NCBI GenBank assembly: GCA_045639085.1
Contig: JAZUCM010000119.1
Location: forward strand, 1-52,527
Reading direction: 5' to 3'
DNA from: Gastranaerophilus sp045639085
Lineage (GTDB): Bacteria; Cyanobacteriota; Vampirovibrionia; Gastranaerophilales; Gastranaerophilaceae
Length of the DNA stretch: 52,527 nt
Of this stretch, positions 8,401 through 15,250 are shown in pieces. The notes beneath the pieces were generated by a model. The model did no database searches. It had not been told where the DNA came from and saw only the letters and a list, made by a program, of their open reading frames with translations. Positions within the stretch are counted from its first letter, which is position 1. Each line of letters starts with the position of its first letter. The translations under genes and the position numbers were made by a program.

Positions 8401-9593
8401 GCTTTGTTATCTATAAATTTAGAATTTGTAAACGCCGCATTTTTAAACACCCCGACAGCACCATACGCTAATGCTGAGTTATTTTCAAATGTACCATTAT
8501 TAATTACCAGATTAGAGTTATTTGTACCGGCAATAATTGCGCCACCCCAACCGGCAGTATTGTTTGTAAATGTGCCGTTTTCAACAGTCAATGCACCGTT
8601 CGTCACGTAAACAGCACCTGCCCACTCAGTTGCACTGTTGCCGTCAAATACAGCATTTCCAATTTGCATATCAGATTCTGTAAATATTGCCCCACCAGAT
8701 AATGAACTATTGCCCTCAAAGGTCGAATTGGTTACCGAAGTCACATTTCCGTACAAAACTTCGTTGTAAATAGCTCCACCCTTTTGAGTCGAAGAATTAT
8801 CAATAAATTTAGAATCAGCAAGTACAAAATTAGCACTATTACCGATTGCACCACCAAAAGTCGCTTCATTTTCCGTAAAAGTTGAGTTCGTAACAGTTAA
8901 AAATCTATCTTGCGAAACAACCTCATCACTTGCCCTGGAAAATCCATACAGTGCGCCACCTATATCTGCCGTATTCTTGGTAAATTCAACATTATCAACA
9001 TACAATTTACCATAACCCAAACTAACGGCACCGCCAGTACCATACTCATACAAAGAGTCATGCGCATGGTTATCAGTAAACGTTGAATCACTCAAATAAT
9101 TCACTGTTTCAGGAGTTTCACCGGCAAAATAAACTGCACCGGCACCTGACCAACCATTATTATTTGTATTTGATGTAAATGTAGCATTTTTTATATCCAT
9201 CGCGCCTGAACCGGTATACGCACTACCATAAATCGCACCGGCATAAGAGAAACTTCCCACACCCGCATTACCGTTAAATGTAGCACCGTCAACCGTCAAA
9301 GTTCCAAAATTATGAATTGCCCCAAATGCTGAAGAATTACCTTCAAAAATTGCAGCTCCGATAGTTAAATCTCCACCATTATGAACAGTGGCCTTGTTAC
9401 CACCTACGGTATTATTAATAAAATTTACAGTATCGTGAATGATAGCGCTCTGGCCAGGTGCAACAAGAACACTTGGCGCGTTACCGTTTTCATAAGACGT
9501 ACCCGGCAAAGCCTCAATATCAGCAGCTTTCGACGGAGATGAAAACAGCAACGACGGCAATAACAACGCCGTTAACAAACATTTCTTTTTCAT
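5409..9593 (-). CDS. Polymorphic-repeat autotransporter (beta-helix adhesin, type V secretion)
   Basis: 1394 aa. The signal peptide is residues 1-23 (MKKK, hydrophobic LLTALLLPSLLF, SKA end). Residues ~40-900 form a beta-helix passenger with about twenty GGAI[Y/G]-type motifs alternating with FxxN motifs (e.g. STFTGNSAAQGGAIYN), the pattern of chlamydial Pmp proteins. Residues ~1110-1365 look like the autotransporter beta-barrel (KGGWVRAYS start, GISLGMGFRWAIG end). An unusual ~30-residue polar tail (KMKANATKTPTMPQPQ...) follows the barrel, where most autotransporters end in an aromatic residue. The passenger carries a ~260-residue internal duplication. It probably displays a large adhesin or host-interaction surface. 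GAGGG precedes the ATG. It is monocistronic, with a strong promoter and terminator. Confidence 0.88.
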   Translation of the reverse strand: MKKKCLLTALLLPSLLFSSPSKAADIEALPGTSYENGNAPSVLVAPGQSAIIHDTVNFINNTVGGNKATVHNGGDLTIGAAIFEGNSSAFGAIHNFGTLTVDGATFNGNAGVGSFSYAGAIYGSAYTGSGAMDIKNATFTSNTNNNGWSGAGAVYFAGETPETVNYLSDSTFTDNHAHDSLYEYGTGGAVSLGYGKLYVDNVEFTKNTADIGGALYGFSRASDEVVSQDRFLTVTNSTFTENEATFGGAIGNSANFVLADSKFIDNSSTQKGGAIYNEVLYGNVTSVTNSTFEGNSSLSGGAIFTESDMQIGNAVFDGNSATEWAGAVYVTNGALTVENGTFTNNTAGWGGAIIAGTNNSNLVINNGTFENNSALAYGAVGVFKNAAFTNSKFIDNKATDANDDGGGAMFVGSEGAIAKLDNVTFRGNTSASSGGAIGTRVAENANGSKNDNSAAVLNITNSTFEGNTAETTGGAIDNHFYSAASGISNSTFTGNSAAQGGAIYNHGDTDNQGNAANLRMDSVTMTENSATGNGGAIYNEADMSINNLTATGNTSGGSGGVIYAKGLVADAVTKVTNSTFDGNSADSWGGVAFVTNSKFDVENSAFTGNTATYGGAIASGTTNSNLVIDNSSFENNTALAIGAVGVFKTATITNTSFVGNKATDAADDGAGALFLGAESQTIIENAVFENNYSASRGGAIATRDILQGNNVEGKLDISNTSFVNNEAVGDGGAIYNAFYNSQANPQNVSVVGVTFDGNKAGGNGGAIYNAAADLGGSVSSVYITDSSFTNNSSAGQGGAIYSHGTVNIEAKNADVTFANNTSGSGSNDIYMAAAGSELNIKAAEGRTVSLSSGIAGESYLLNINLNPVTFARLRASTPQNYTGSVVIGSAIQNATVNVASGELHLAEGSSLVDSTLTMGDGTTLNTINNAVDSFDSNVTLGDDVSLLVDVNLSNGTADNFSEANQQGAVVVDGINYLGNTTANSINMNLAQALGVDPSNLTITEALQQTQQTILTPVRYLTGSVSADGTMSFVPTGNSYRDFNSAIMAAPVAAQLGGYLNQLNSYDQAFMNMDMRMLMNSEERQALRRKNSYAAADTSTPMVYSPIFQPEKNKGGWVRAYSTFENVKLQGGPKVSNVMYGTYFGGDSDMYTLENGAEVQYSLYAGYNGSHQAFGGNSLWQNGGTLGATAAIYKDNFFSALTANVGANVVDGSTMYGKEDFPMLMSGIASKTGYNWELASGKFIVQPNYLMSYSFVNTFDYTNAAGVRVKSDPLHAIQIAPGVKFIGNLPKGWQPYVNLRMVWNIMDDTKFTAADASLPQLSVKPYFEYGVGVQKRWGERFTGFFQAMLRSGGRNGISLGMGFRWAIGKAPQKMKANATKTPTMPQPQVKLSNVK

Positions 9594-9625
9594 ACAAAAA
9601 TTCCCTCTATTTTCTAACTGGCATT

Positions 9626-9654
9626 ATTATATCACTCAAAATTTATAAATGCAA
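9626..9654 (-). promoter_or_regulatory. Autotransporter promoter
   Basis: Minus strand: TTGCAT (9649-9654), a 17-nt spacer and TATAAT (9626-9631). It has the same -35/-10 pair and spacing as the pilin A promoter. Confidence 0.7.
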
Positions 9655-9746
9655 TAGGCCGTTTGACCAGTAAAATTTCACAAAAAACTTCACCCCCAAA
9701 CAAGTGACCCCGGCTCCACAAGGGGAAACCGGAGTCTTTACAAAAA

Positions 9747-10088
9747 TTAACGTCTTTCCGTGATTGAGTCGATTACCAAACCTAGCAATGAAAGAACCAA
9801 AGAACCTAGCAGCGCGCTCCAAAATCCGTCTACACTCACTCCCGGCGCAAAATAACCCGCCAACAAGAACAACCCAGCATTAATCACCAAGCCGAAAAGT
9901 CCCAATGTTAGCAGATTTATTGGCAACGTAATCAATGTCACTATCGGTCGGATAAATATATTTATCAACGCCATAATTAAACATACGATCAATGCACTGG
10001 CAAAACTGCTGACTTCAATCCCCGGAATAAGCCATCCAACCAACAAAATCGCCAACGCAAACAAAATCCATCTCAAAAGTAACATCAT
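9747..10088 (-). CDS. Small four-helix membrane protein (Phage_holin_4_2 / YvlD type)
   Basis: 113 aa, almost wholly hydrophobic, with four predicted transmembrane helices. It shows the family layout: an N-terminal helix ending GWLIPGIEV, then LINIFIRPIV..ITLPINLLTLGLF, a helix rich in Gly/Leu, GYFAPGVSVDGFW and a last helix ending VIDSITERR. This matches PF04020, which despite its holin name is a chromosomal inner-membrane family of unknown function. GGAG lies 8 nt before the first of two adjacent ATGs. An imperfect GACTCCGG/CCGGGGTC hairpin at about 9703-9736 may end the transcript. It is not linked to the prophage module. Confidence 0.85.
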   Translation of the reverse strand: MMLLLRWILFALAILLVGWLIPGIEVSSFASALIVCLIMALINIFIRPIVTLITLPINLLTLGLFGLVINAGLFLLAGYFAPGVSVDGFWSALLGSLVLSLLGLVIDSITERR

Positions 10089-10307
10089 AATAATTTCTCC
10101 TTATTGATAATCATAACTTTATTACAATTAATACCCCATTTTACACAACAAAACCATAAACTTTTAGGCAAAATATCGAAAAAAAATTATATACTTTTTG
10201 CTAATTCACATTCAAGTTTTCTTCGCTAATAATATTTACTATAAAAACACTCTAAAATTCACAACTATTGCAGCATTGTCATCATTCATTAATTCCGTAA
10301 AAAACGC

Positions 10308-10329
10308 TACAATAGTATATAGTAGGGAG
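10308..10329 (+). promoter_or_regulatory. -10 box and ribosome-binding site of the second XRE gene
   Basis: TACAAT (10308-10313), with a weak TTCATT 17 nt upstream, then AGGGAG (10324-10329) 5 nt before the ATG at 10335. This ribosome site decides the start against an upstream in-frame GTG at 10329. Confidence 0.5.
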
Positions 10330-10334
10330 TGAAC

Positions 10335-10652
10335 ATGAAAGCAATTAAAGACCTTTTAGGAAAACGAATTAAAGAATTAAGACAAGCAAGACATCTTTCA
10401 CAACAAGAGCTTGCCGAGAAAATCGGAATCGACCAACGCAACTTGAGCAACATCGAATGCGGAAACACCTTCCCGTCAAAATCGCTCACGCGTTTGGCCG
10501 CTGCACTTTGCATTGATTTGCAAGAACTTTTTGACTTTGATCATTACAAAACAGACGAAAAAAATATGATTGCCTATATCGAAAAGAACTTGGCAAACCT
10601 TTCACCGTCAGATTTGAAAGTTGTTTACAGATTAATCAAATCAATGCACTAA
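10335..10652 (+). CDS. XRE-family HTH regulator
   Basis: 105 aa. Residues ~1-62 form a canonical HTH_3 domain: GKRIKELRQARHLSQQELAEK, then IGIDQRNLSNIECG as turn and recognition helix, then SLTRLAAALCIDLQELFDF. The C-terminal ~40 residues (MIAYIEKNLANLSPSDLKVVYRLIKSMH) form a predicted helical pair, probably for dimerisation. This tail pattern is common in regulators of Gram-negative and Melainabacteria genomes. It is a single-gene unit ending in a bidirectional terminator that it shares with the convergent MFS gene. Target unknown. Confidence 0.87.
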   Translation: MKAIKDLLGKRIKELRQARHLSQQELAEKIGIDQRNLSNIECGNTFPSKSLTRLAAALCIDLQELFDFDHYKTDEKNMIAYIEKNLANLSPSDLKVVYRLIKSMH

Positions 10653-10664
10653 GTTAAATTTCAC

Positions 10665-10704
10665 AAAAAATTGCCCGGCGTTTAATTACACCGGGTGATT
10701 TTTT
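10665..10704. terminator. Bidirectional terminator (XRE gene / MFS gene)
   Basis: CCCGG (10674-10678) pairs with CCGGG (10691-10695). T-runs follow in both directions (TTTTTT at 10699-10704 on plus; AAAAAA at 10665-10670 for the minus strand). It separates convergent genes. Confidence 0.7.
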
Positions 10705-12064
10705 ATTTCTCTTCAATAGAATTTGTAATAAGGGTCGCAACCATCAAGCAAGATGCACCGATTAAAAAGGCGTCTTCCCAACGATAATTTATCAGACCGT
10801 CTTGCAGAGCAAAGCCCGTTTTAGAAATCATCCATGCAACCAACGTACAAACAAAAACTTGCGGCCCGGCGATAAATATATTAAAAATCCCCATCACAGA
10901 ACCTTCTGTACCCTTTTTAATATATTTTGACAACATCGCAAACGGCAACGCACAAATACTTGCCCAGCCGATTCCGGCAATACCCATAAAAATCGCGACA
11001 TTTACAACGTTTTTAGTAAAATACATGCCAATATAAGCGCAAATCATTGTTATCAAAGACACAACGTGCACCTTCTTATTCCCAAATTTTTCAGAAAGAA
11101 TTCCAATAGGAATCGCGACTATAAAGCAAATAAAATTAAAAATCGCAAAGCATACAGATGAAAAATTCGTTCCCGCAAGAGTATCTGCGTCATATAAAAG
11201 TTTCATCCCCGCAGTCATCTCTGTCAAATCCGGAACCTTAAAAATAGTGTGCACCGCGTATTGAGTAAAGAAAATCATCATACACATCGTCCCAATCCAA
11301 GTGAAAAATTGCATCGTACAAATTTTCCCAACCTCAGGCGACATCGCGAAAAATTCTTTAACTGACGCAATAAAAGATTTACTTTCGACAGTTTCTTTCT
11401 CAACAGATTGAATTTTATGTTCTTTAATTTTCAGGCAAGTCCAAACCATCGCCAATGTGAACGCCAAAGCCGCCATCAAAAACTGAGCGTTAATTGACAT
11501 CTGGTAATCAAATACCCATTTCAAAAACGGTGCTGCACCCGCAGCAACGACAGAACCCAAGCCAATAGCAAGGCTAATATAAGAATTTGCAATAGAATAT
11601 TGTTCTTCCGGCATCACATCCGGGACCAACGCGCGGTAAGGACCTTGCGCAACATTCACGCAAGCGTCAATAACCCAAATCATTATTGCCGCTATCAAAA
11701 GCCCCGTCCATATAGGTAATTCATAGTTAAAAAGGTTTTGAAAAAGCATTGCGACTTTGCCGGAATTAGGGAAAATCAACAACGCAATTGACGCAATAAC
11801 AGCACCCGCCAAAAGGTATGGTCTTCTGCGCCCGAACGGCGAAACAGTCTTATCACTCATCGCACCGATTAAAGGCTGAACAACCATTCCCGTAAACGGC
11901 CCCGCAAGCCAAATCAAACCGTACAAAAACGGTGACGCCCCAAGATGTTCCGTAACCGGGCCCGATAAAATTATACGCATTTGCCACGCAAACTGCAGTC
12001 CGAAAAACCCTAAACAAAAATTTAAAAATTGGACCGTAGAAAACTTCTTTAATTGATTTTCCAT
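10703..12064 (-). CDS. MFS transporter of the SLC45/sugar type
   Basis: 453 aa with about 12 hydrophobic segments. The N-terminal part has FGLQFAWQMR, SGPVTEHLGA, LIWLAGPFTGMVVQPLIGA and SDKTVSPFGRRRPYLLAGA. This is the signature of the SLC45-like / glycoside-pentoside-hexuronide group that carries sucrose, maltose or related glycosides with protons. A long cytoplasmic loop lies near residues 205-235 (KIKEHKIQSVEKETVES). The substrate cannot be read from sequence. AGGGG precedes the ATG. No catabolic genes lie next to it, so it is probably a stand-alone sugar importer. Confidence 0.85.
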   Translation of the reverse strand: MENQLKKFSTVQFLNFCLGFFGLQFAWQMRIILSGPVTEHLGASPFLYGLIWLAGPFTGMVVQPLIGAMSDKTVSPFGRRRPYLLAGAVIASIALLIFPNSGKVAMLFQNLFNYELPIWTGLLIAAIMIWVIDACVNVAQGPYRALVPDVMPEEQYSIANSYISLAIGLGSVVAAGAAPFLKWVFDYQMSINAQFLMAALAFTLAMVWTCLKIKEHKIQSVEKETVESKSFIASVKEFFAMSPEVGKICTMQFFTWIGTMCMMIFFTQYAVHTIFKVPDLTEMTAGMKLLYDADTLAGTNFSSVCFAIFNFICFIVAIPIGILSEKFGNKKVHVVSLITMICAYIGMYFTKNVVNVAIFMGIAGIGWASICALPFAMLSKYIKKGTEGSVMGIFNIFIAGPQVFVCTLVAWMISKTGFALQDGLINYRWEDAFLIGASCLMVATLITNSIEEK

Positions 12065-12114
12065 TTATTTCCCCTAAAACACTCTCTTTAAGCAACTTTT
12101 CGCCGCCAGTTTTG

Positions 12115-12142
12115 TTAAAAAAGGGCTGACAAATGTCAGCCC
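12115..12142 (-). terminator. rpsO terminator
   Basis: GGGCTGACA (12123-12131) and TGTCAGCCC (12134-12142) form a perfect 9-bp stem. The minus-strand T-run corresponds to A's at 12117-12122. It lies 22 bp past the rpsO stop. Confidence 0.9.
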
Positions 12143-12164
12143 TAACACTTTTTTAATCAGGCAA

Positions 12165-12434
12165 TTAACCACGAATACCAAGCTTTTTAATCAAGTTTCT
12201 GTATTCTTCAAGGTTGTTGTCTTTCAAGTAAGATAACAATCTTTTTCTTTTACCTACCATCATCAAAAGACCTCTTTTTGTAGCGAAATCTTTTTTGTTA
12301 GACTTTAGGTGTTCTGTTAATTCACTAATTTTTTTACTCATCAATGCGATTTGAACCGCTACAGAACCAGTATCTTTTTCATTAGCACCAAATTCTTTGA
12401 TGATTTCTTGTTTGTTTTTCAAATTAATTGACAT
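12165..12434 (-). CDS. rpsO: 30S ribosomal protein S15
   Basis: 89 aa, the exact usual length. It binds 16S rRNA helices 20-22 early in 30S assembly. Visible family features are FGANEKDTGSVAVQIALMS near residues 14-32, TEHLKSNKKDFATKRGLL, and the RNA-binding GKRKRLLSYLKDNN near the C-terminus. AAGGAAAAG lies just upstream of the ATG. It is a single gene with a promoter ~90 bp upstream and a strong terminator; pnp, its common neighbour, is absent here. Confidence 0.98.
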   Translation of the reverse strand: MSINLKNKQEIIKEFGANEKDTGSVAVQIALMSKKISELTEHLKSNKKDFATKRGLLMMVGKRKRLLSYLKDNNLEEYRNLIKKLGIRG

Positions 12435-12550
12435 TTTTCTTTTCCTTTTCTAATTTTGCCATCAGGGACAAACCCTTGATACACGCTGAGTTGCTATTTG
12501 GCGAAAGCACTCTACCCCCTTAATATAATATAAGCATATAAAAAAATCAA
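12435..12550 (-). promoter_or_regulatory. rpsO promoter and possible S15-responsive leader
   Basis: Minus strand: TTGATT (12545-12550), 17 nt, TATATT (12522-12527). The ~80-nt leader holds an imperfect hairpin, ATCAAGGG and CCCTGAT around a TTTGT loop (about 12455-12474), just before the ribosome site. S15 genes are often autoregulated through such leaders. That this one is so regulated is inference. Confidence 0.5.
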
Positions 12551-12580
12551 TAGATATGTTGCAATTATTAAACAAAATAC

Positions 12581-12606
12581 TAAGAGCCACGTTATCGTGG
12601 CTCTTA
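12581..12606 (-). terminator. Terminator of the TPR-protein gene
   Basis: TAAGAGCCACG (12581-12591) pairs with CGTGGCTCTTA (12596-12606), followed on the minus strand by GTATTTTGTTT. It starts 7 bp past the stop codon. Confidence 0.75.
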
Positions 12607-12612
12607 ATATTT

Positions 12613-15126
12613 TTATAGATTTTCGTGTTGTTTTGCCTGTTCAAAGTCGAGCATTGCACCATCTTTGTCGCCGGTTGCTTGTTTCGCAAGCGCACGGTAG
12701 TAGTACAATTTTCCGTTATTAGGCTCCAACTTCAACGCCTCATTCAAATCGATAATACCTTTGCGATAAGCTTTTGTATCGACTAGCAACAAACCGCGTT
12801 CCTTGTAAACGATTTTTTGGTCAGGATTCAATCTTAAAACGGTCGTGTAATCATTGATTGAATCGTAATAGCGCCCCATCGCCTCGAAAAGTCTTGCTCT
12901 ATCGAGATAAACCAAATCATTTAATTTATCTTTTTGAAGAATCATATCATAAGTTACAAGCGCCTCTTCGATTTCTTCTGCAAGAATTTCAGACTGAGCA
13001 AGTCTTAAATAATCTTCGGTTGTTACGTTTTCGCCTTTTAAATCAACAACTTTCAAATAATCCTTGTTAGCATTTACGTATTTTTCAAGCGCAATATAAT
13101 TTTTGGCTCTGAACATATAGTAATCAGGATTTTTTCTGTCATATTTGATTGCCAAATTAAAATCTTGCAAAGACTCCTCTACGTTATTTAATGCGAACTT
13201 AGACATTGCACGATAGAAATACGCTTCTGCTGATTTTGGTTGGCCAGCCAAATATCTGGTTAAATCAGTAACCGCAGAATAGAATTCAGCCATCTGATAA
13301 CGCGCTTTACCTCTCGTCAAAAACGCATCCGGGTAATCCGCAATTGAAGTTTCGATAACAGAAGACAACGCCTCTTCAGCCTCAGCAAATCTTCCGACTT
13401 TAAACGCAGCATTTGCGAAATTGTATTTAAATTCAACATTATCAGGATTATCTCTCAACGCCATTGCAAAAGCTCTATATGCTAAAACATTGTTGCCTTT
13501 TCCTTGATATGCCTTACCTTGAATGAACAACGCCTCAACTCTGTCACCGTCCATTCTGCCGGCAAGCTCAGCATCTCTGATTGCGCCATCCCAATCTTCA
13601 TTCATAAGTTTTAAGTGCGCACGCGCCATATAATTAATAGGGTTAATAGGGTCGTTTTCAACTTCTCTGTCGTACAATGCAACCGCAGAATAGATATCTC
13701 CGAAAGCAATTTCTTCCGCGGCTAGACGTTTGTTTGTTGCCTCATCAAGAATGACTTGCTCAGCAGGAGTGTTTGGATAATATTCTTCTTCGACAACTTC
13801 TTCAACGATTTCTTGTGGTGCCGCTTGAGCGATAACCTCTTCAGTTACCTCTTCTACAGCTTGAGTTGTTTCTTCGACGAATTCTTGAGCCGTTGACTGT
13901 GCAACAACTTCTTGCGCAACATTTTCTACTTCAGCTTCCACCTCTTCTGTGGCTTGGGCAACTTCTTCGACGGCCTGTTCAACTTCTTCGGCAGCAACTT
14001 GCGCGGATTCTTCGATAACTTGTTCAGCTTGAACGGTTGTTTCTTCTGTGGCAGAAACAATTTGCTCGGTTGTTTCTTGAACAACCTCTTGAACCGTTTC
14101 TTGAGATTCAGTAGCCACTTGAGCCGTTTCTGCAACCGCAGCTTGTGCAACCTGTTCAACTTCATTCGCTACAGTTCCAGCCGCTTGAGTAATTTCTTGT
14201 ACTTCATTTTGAACTTTTTCAGCAACTACGTTGGCTTTATCTGCTGCACTAAGACCTATTGCCGTAACACCGAGATTTTTAGCCTTTTTATAATCTTTTT
14301 TAGCTGCAGACTTGTTACCTAACAACTCTTTTGCTTTTCCGCGGAAATTATAAACCAAACCATCTTCCGGATTTTCTTCTAATGCAATGTCAAAATCTTT
14401 GATTGCAGCTTCATACTGACCGAGTTGATATTCAGCAATCCCCTTGTAGTAATGGGTATTTTCATATTTTTGGCCGGATAAAATAACTTTATCAAAACAT
14501 TTTATCGCATCATCGTATTTCGCAAGATTCATTGCTGCGAGCGCGTTGCCGTAATAAGCCTCAAGATAATCTTCTTTCAATTCAGTAGCTTTAGCAAAGT
14601 TTGTAAACGCGTCGTTATATGAACCGGCTTTGTATTCAGCTCTTGCCAATTCAAAAAGATATTGCGGATTATCATTTGCAAGTTTTACACCCGCAGCCAT
14701 GTGTTCAACGGCTCTTTTGTAATCTTGAGTAGCGTAGAAAATTCTACCGATATTGAAACGTGCCTCAGATAAAGACGGATTAATCTCCAACGCAACGGCA
14801 TAATCCTTCAGCGCCCCTTCCAAGTTATTGGTCATAAATTTAGCATTTGCACGCTTTACATAGGCATCTGTGTTGTATTGATCAATTTTCAATGCAGCGT
14901 CAAAATCAGCAATAGCATTTGCGAACTCACGCGCTTCCATGTGAATATTCGCTCTGCTTAAATATCCAAATGCATCGTTCGCATAATCTTTAATATAATC
15001 GTTCCAAAGGTTAATTTCAGCCTGTTGTTCAAGCGTATATTCTGCTTTTGCCTGCGTCGCAAACGCATTTACCCCAAACAAGCATGAAGTCATAATAACC
15101 GCTGCTAAAAACTTATCTTTTTTCAT
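12613..15126 (-). CDS. Exported TPR-repeat protein with a long acidic Ala/Gln/Glu linker
   Basis: 837 aa. The signal peptide is residues 1-28 (MKKDK, LAAVIMTSCLFGVNAFA, TQAKA). Residues ~30-285 contain about seven tetratricopeptide repeats (e.g. AIADFDAALKIDQYNTDAYV). Residues ~295-455 are a low-complexity linker of V-x-E and A-Q pairs (EVVQETTEQIV, VAAEEVEQAVEEV), probably an extended or helical spacer. Residues ~465-837 hold about nine further TPRs. Two TPR solenoids joined by a flexible acidic arm suggest a periplasmic scaffold binding two partners. GAGGT precedes the ATG. It is a single-gene unit. Specific function unknown. Confidence 0.85.
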   Translation of the reverse strand: MKKDKFLAAVIMTSCLFGVNAFATQAKAEYTLEQQAEINLWNDYIKDYANDAFGYLSRANIHMEAREFANAIADFDAALKIDQYNTDAYVKRANAKFMTNNLEGALKDYAVALEINPSLSEARFNIGRIFYATQDYKRAVEHMAAGVKLANDNPQYLFELARAEYKAGSYNDAFTNFAKATELKEDYLEAYYGNALAAMNLAKYDDAIKCFDKVILSGQKYENTHYYKGIAEYQLGQYEAAIKDFDIALEENPEDGLVYNFRGKAKELLGNKSAAKKDYKKAKNLGVTAIGLSAADKANVVAEKVQNEVQEITQAAGTVANEVEQVAQAAVAETAQVATESQETVQEVVQETTEQIVSATEETTVQAEQVIEESAQVAAEEVEQAVEEVAQATEEVEAEVENVAQEVVAQSTAQEFVEETTQAVEEVTEEVIAQAAPQEIVEEVVEEEYYPNTPAEQVILDEATNKRLAAEEIAFGDIYSAVALYDREVENDPINPINYMARAHLKLMNEDWDGAIRDAELAGRMDGDRVEALFIQGKAYQGKGNNVLAYRAFAMALRDNPDNVEFKYNFANAAFKVGRFAEAEEALSSVIETSIADYPDAFLTRGKARYQMAEFYSAVTDLTRYLAGQPKSAEAYFYRAMSKFALNNVEESLQDFNLAIKYDRKNPDYYMFRAKNYIALEKYVNANKDYLKVVDLKGENVTTEDYLRLAQSEILAEEIEEALVTYDMILQKDKLNDLVYLDRARLFEAMGRYYDSINDYTTVLRLNPDQKIVYKERGLLLVDTKAYRKGIIDLNEALKLEPNNGKLYYYRALAKQATGDKDGAMLDFEQAKQHENL

Positions 15127-15152
15127 TCTTGCTACCTCTTCTGTAGATAAAA

Positions 15153-15181
15153 TTTATACCAATACAATACAAGTTTAACAA
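15153..15181 (-). promoter_or_regulatory. Promoter of the TPR-protein gene
   Basis: Minus strand: TTGTTA (15176-15181), 17-nt spacer, TATAAA (15153-15158). Confidence 0.6.
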
Positions 15182-15250
15182 ATTGAGCAAACGATGTCAA
15201 TAAAGCAAACTCATCTAAACGGTTGATTTATATCTTCCCAAAACGCAACG

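Noticed and set aside
5409..9593. CRISPR-like repeats in the autotransporter gene
   Set aside because: Repeats are degenerate GGAI/FxxN coding motifs in one long frame, with no equal spacers or cas genes.
9747..10088. True phage holin
   Set aside because: The family name contains holin, but it is a chromosomal membrane family, and this gene is far from the phage module.
12462..12695. 77-aa minus-strand frame between rpsO and the TPR gene
   Set aside because: It crosses the TPR terminator and the rpsO promoter and has no ribosome site.
13912..14322. 136-aa plus-strand frame rich in Asn/Leu/Phe
   Set aside because: It is antisense to the low-complexity linker of the TPR protein and has no ribosome site.
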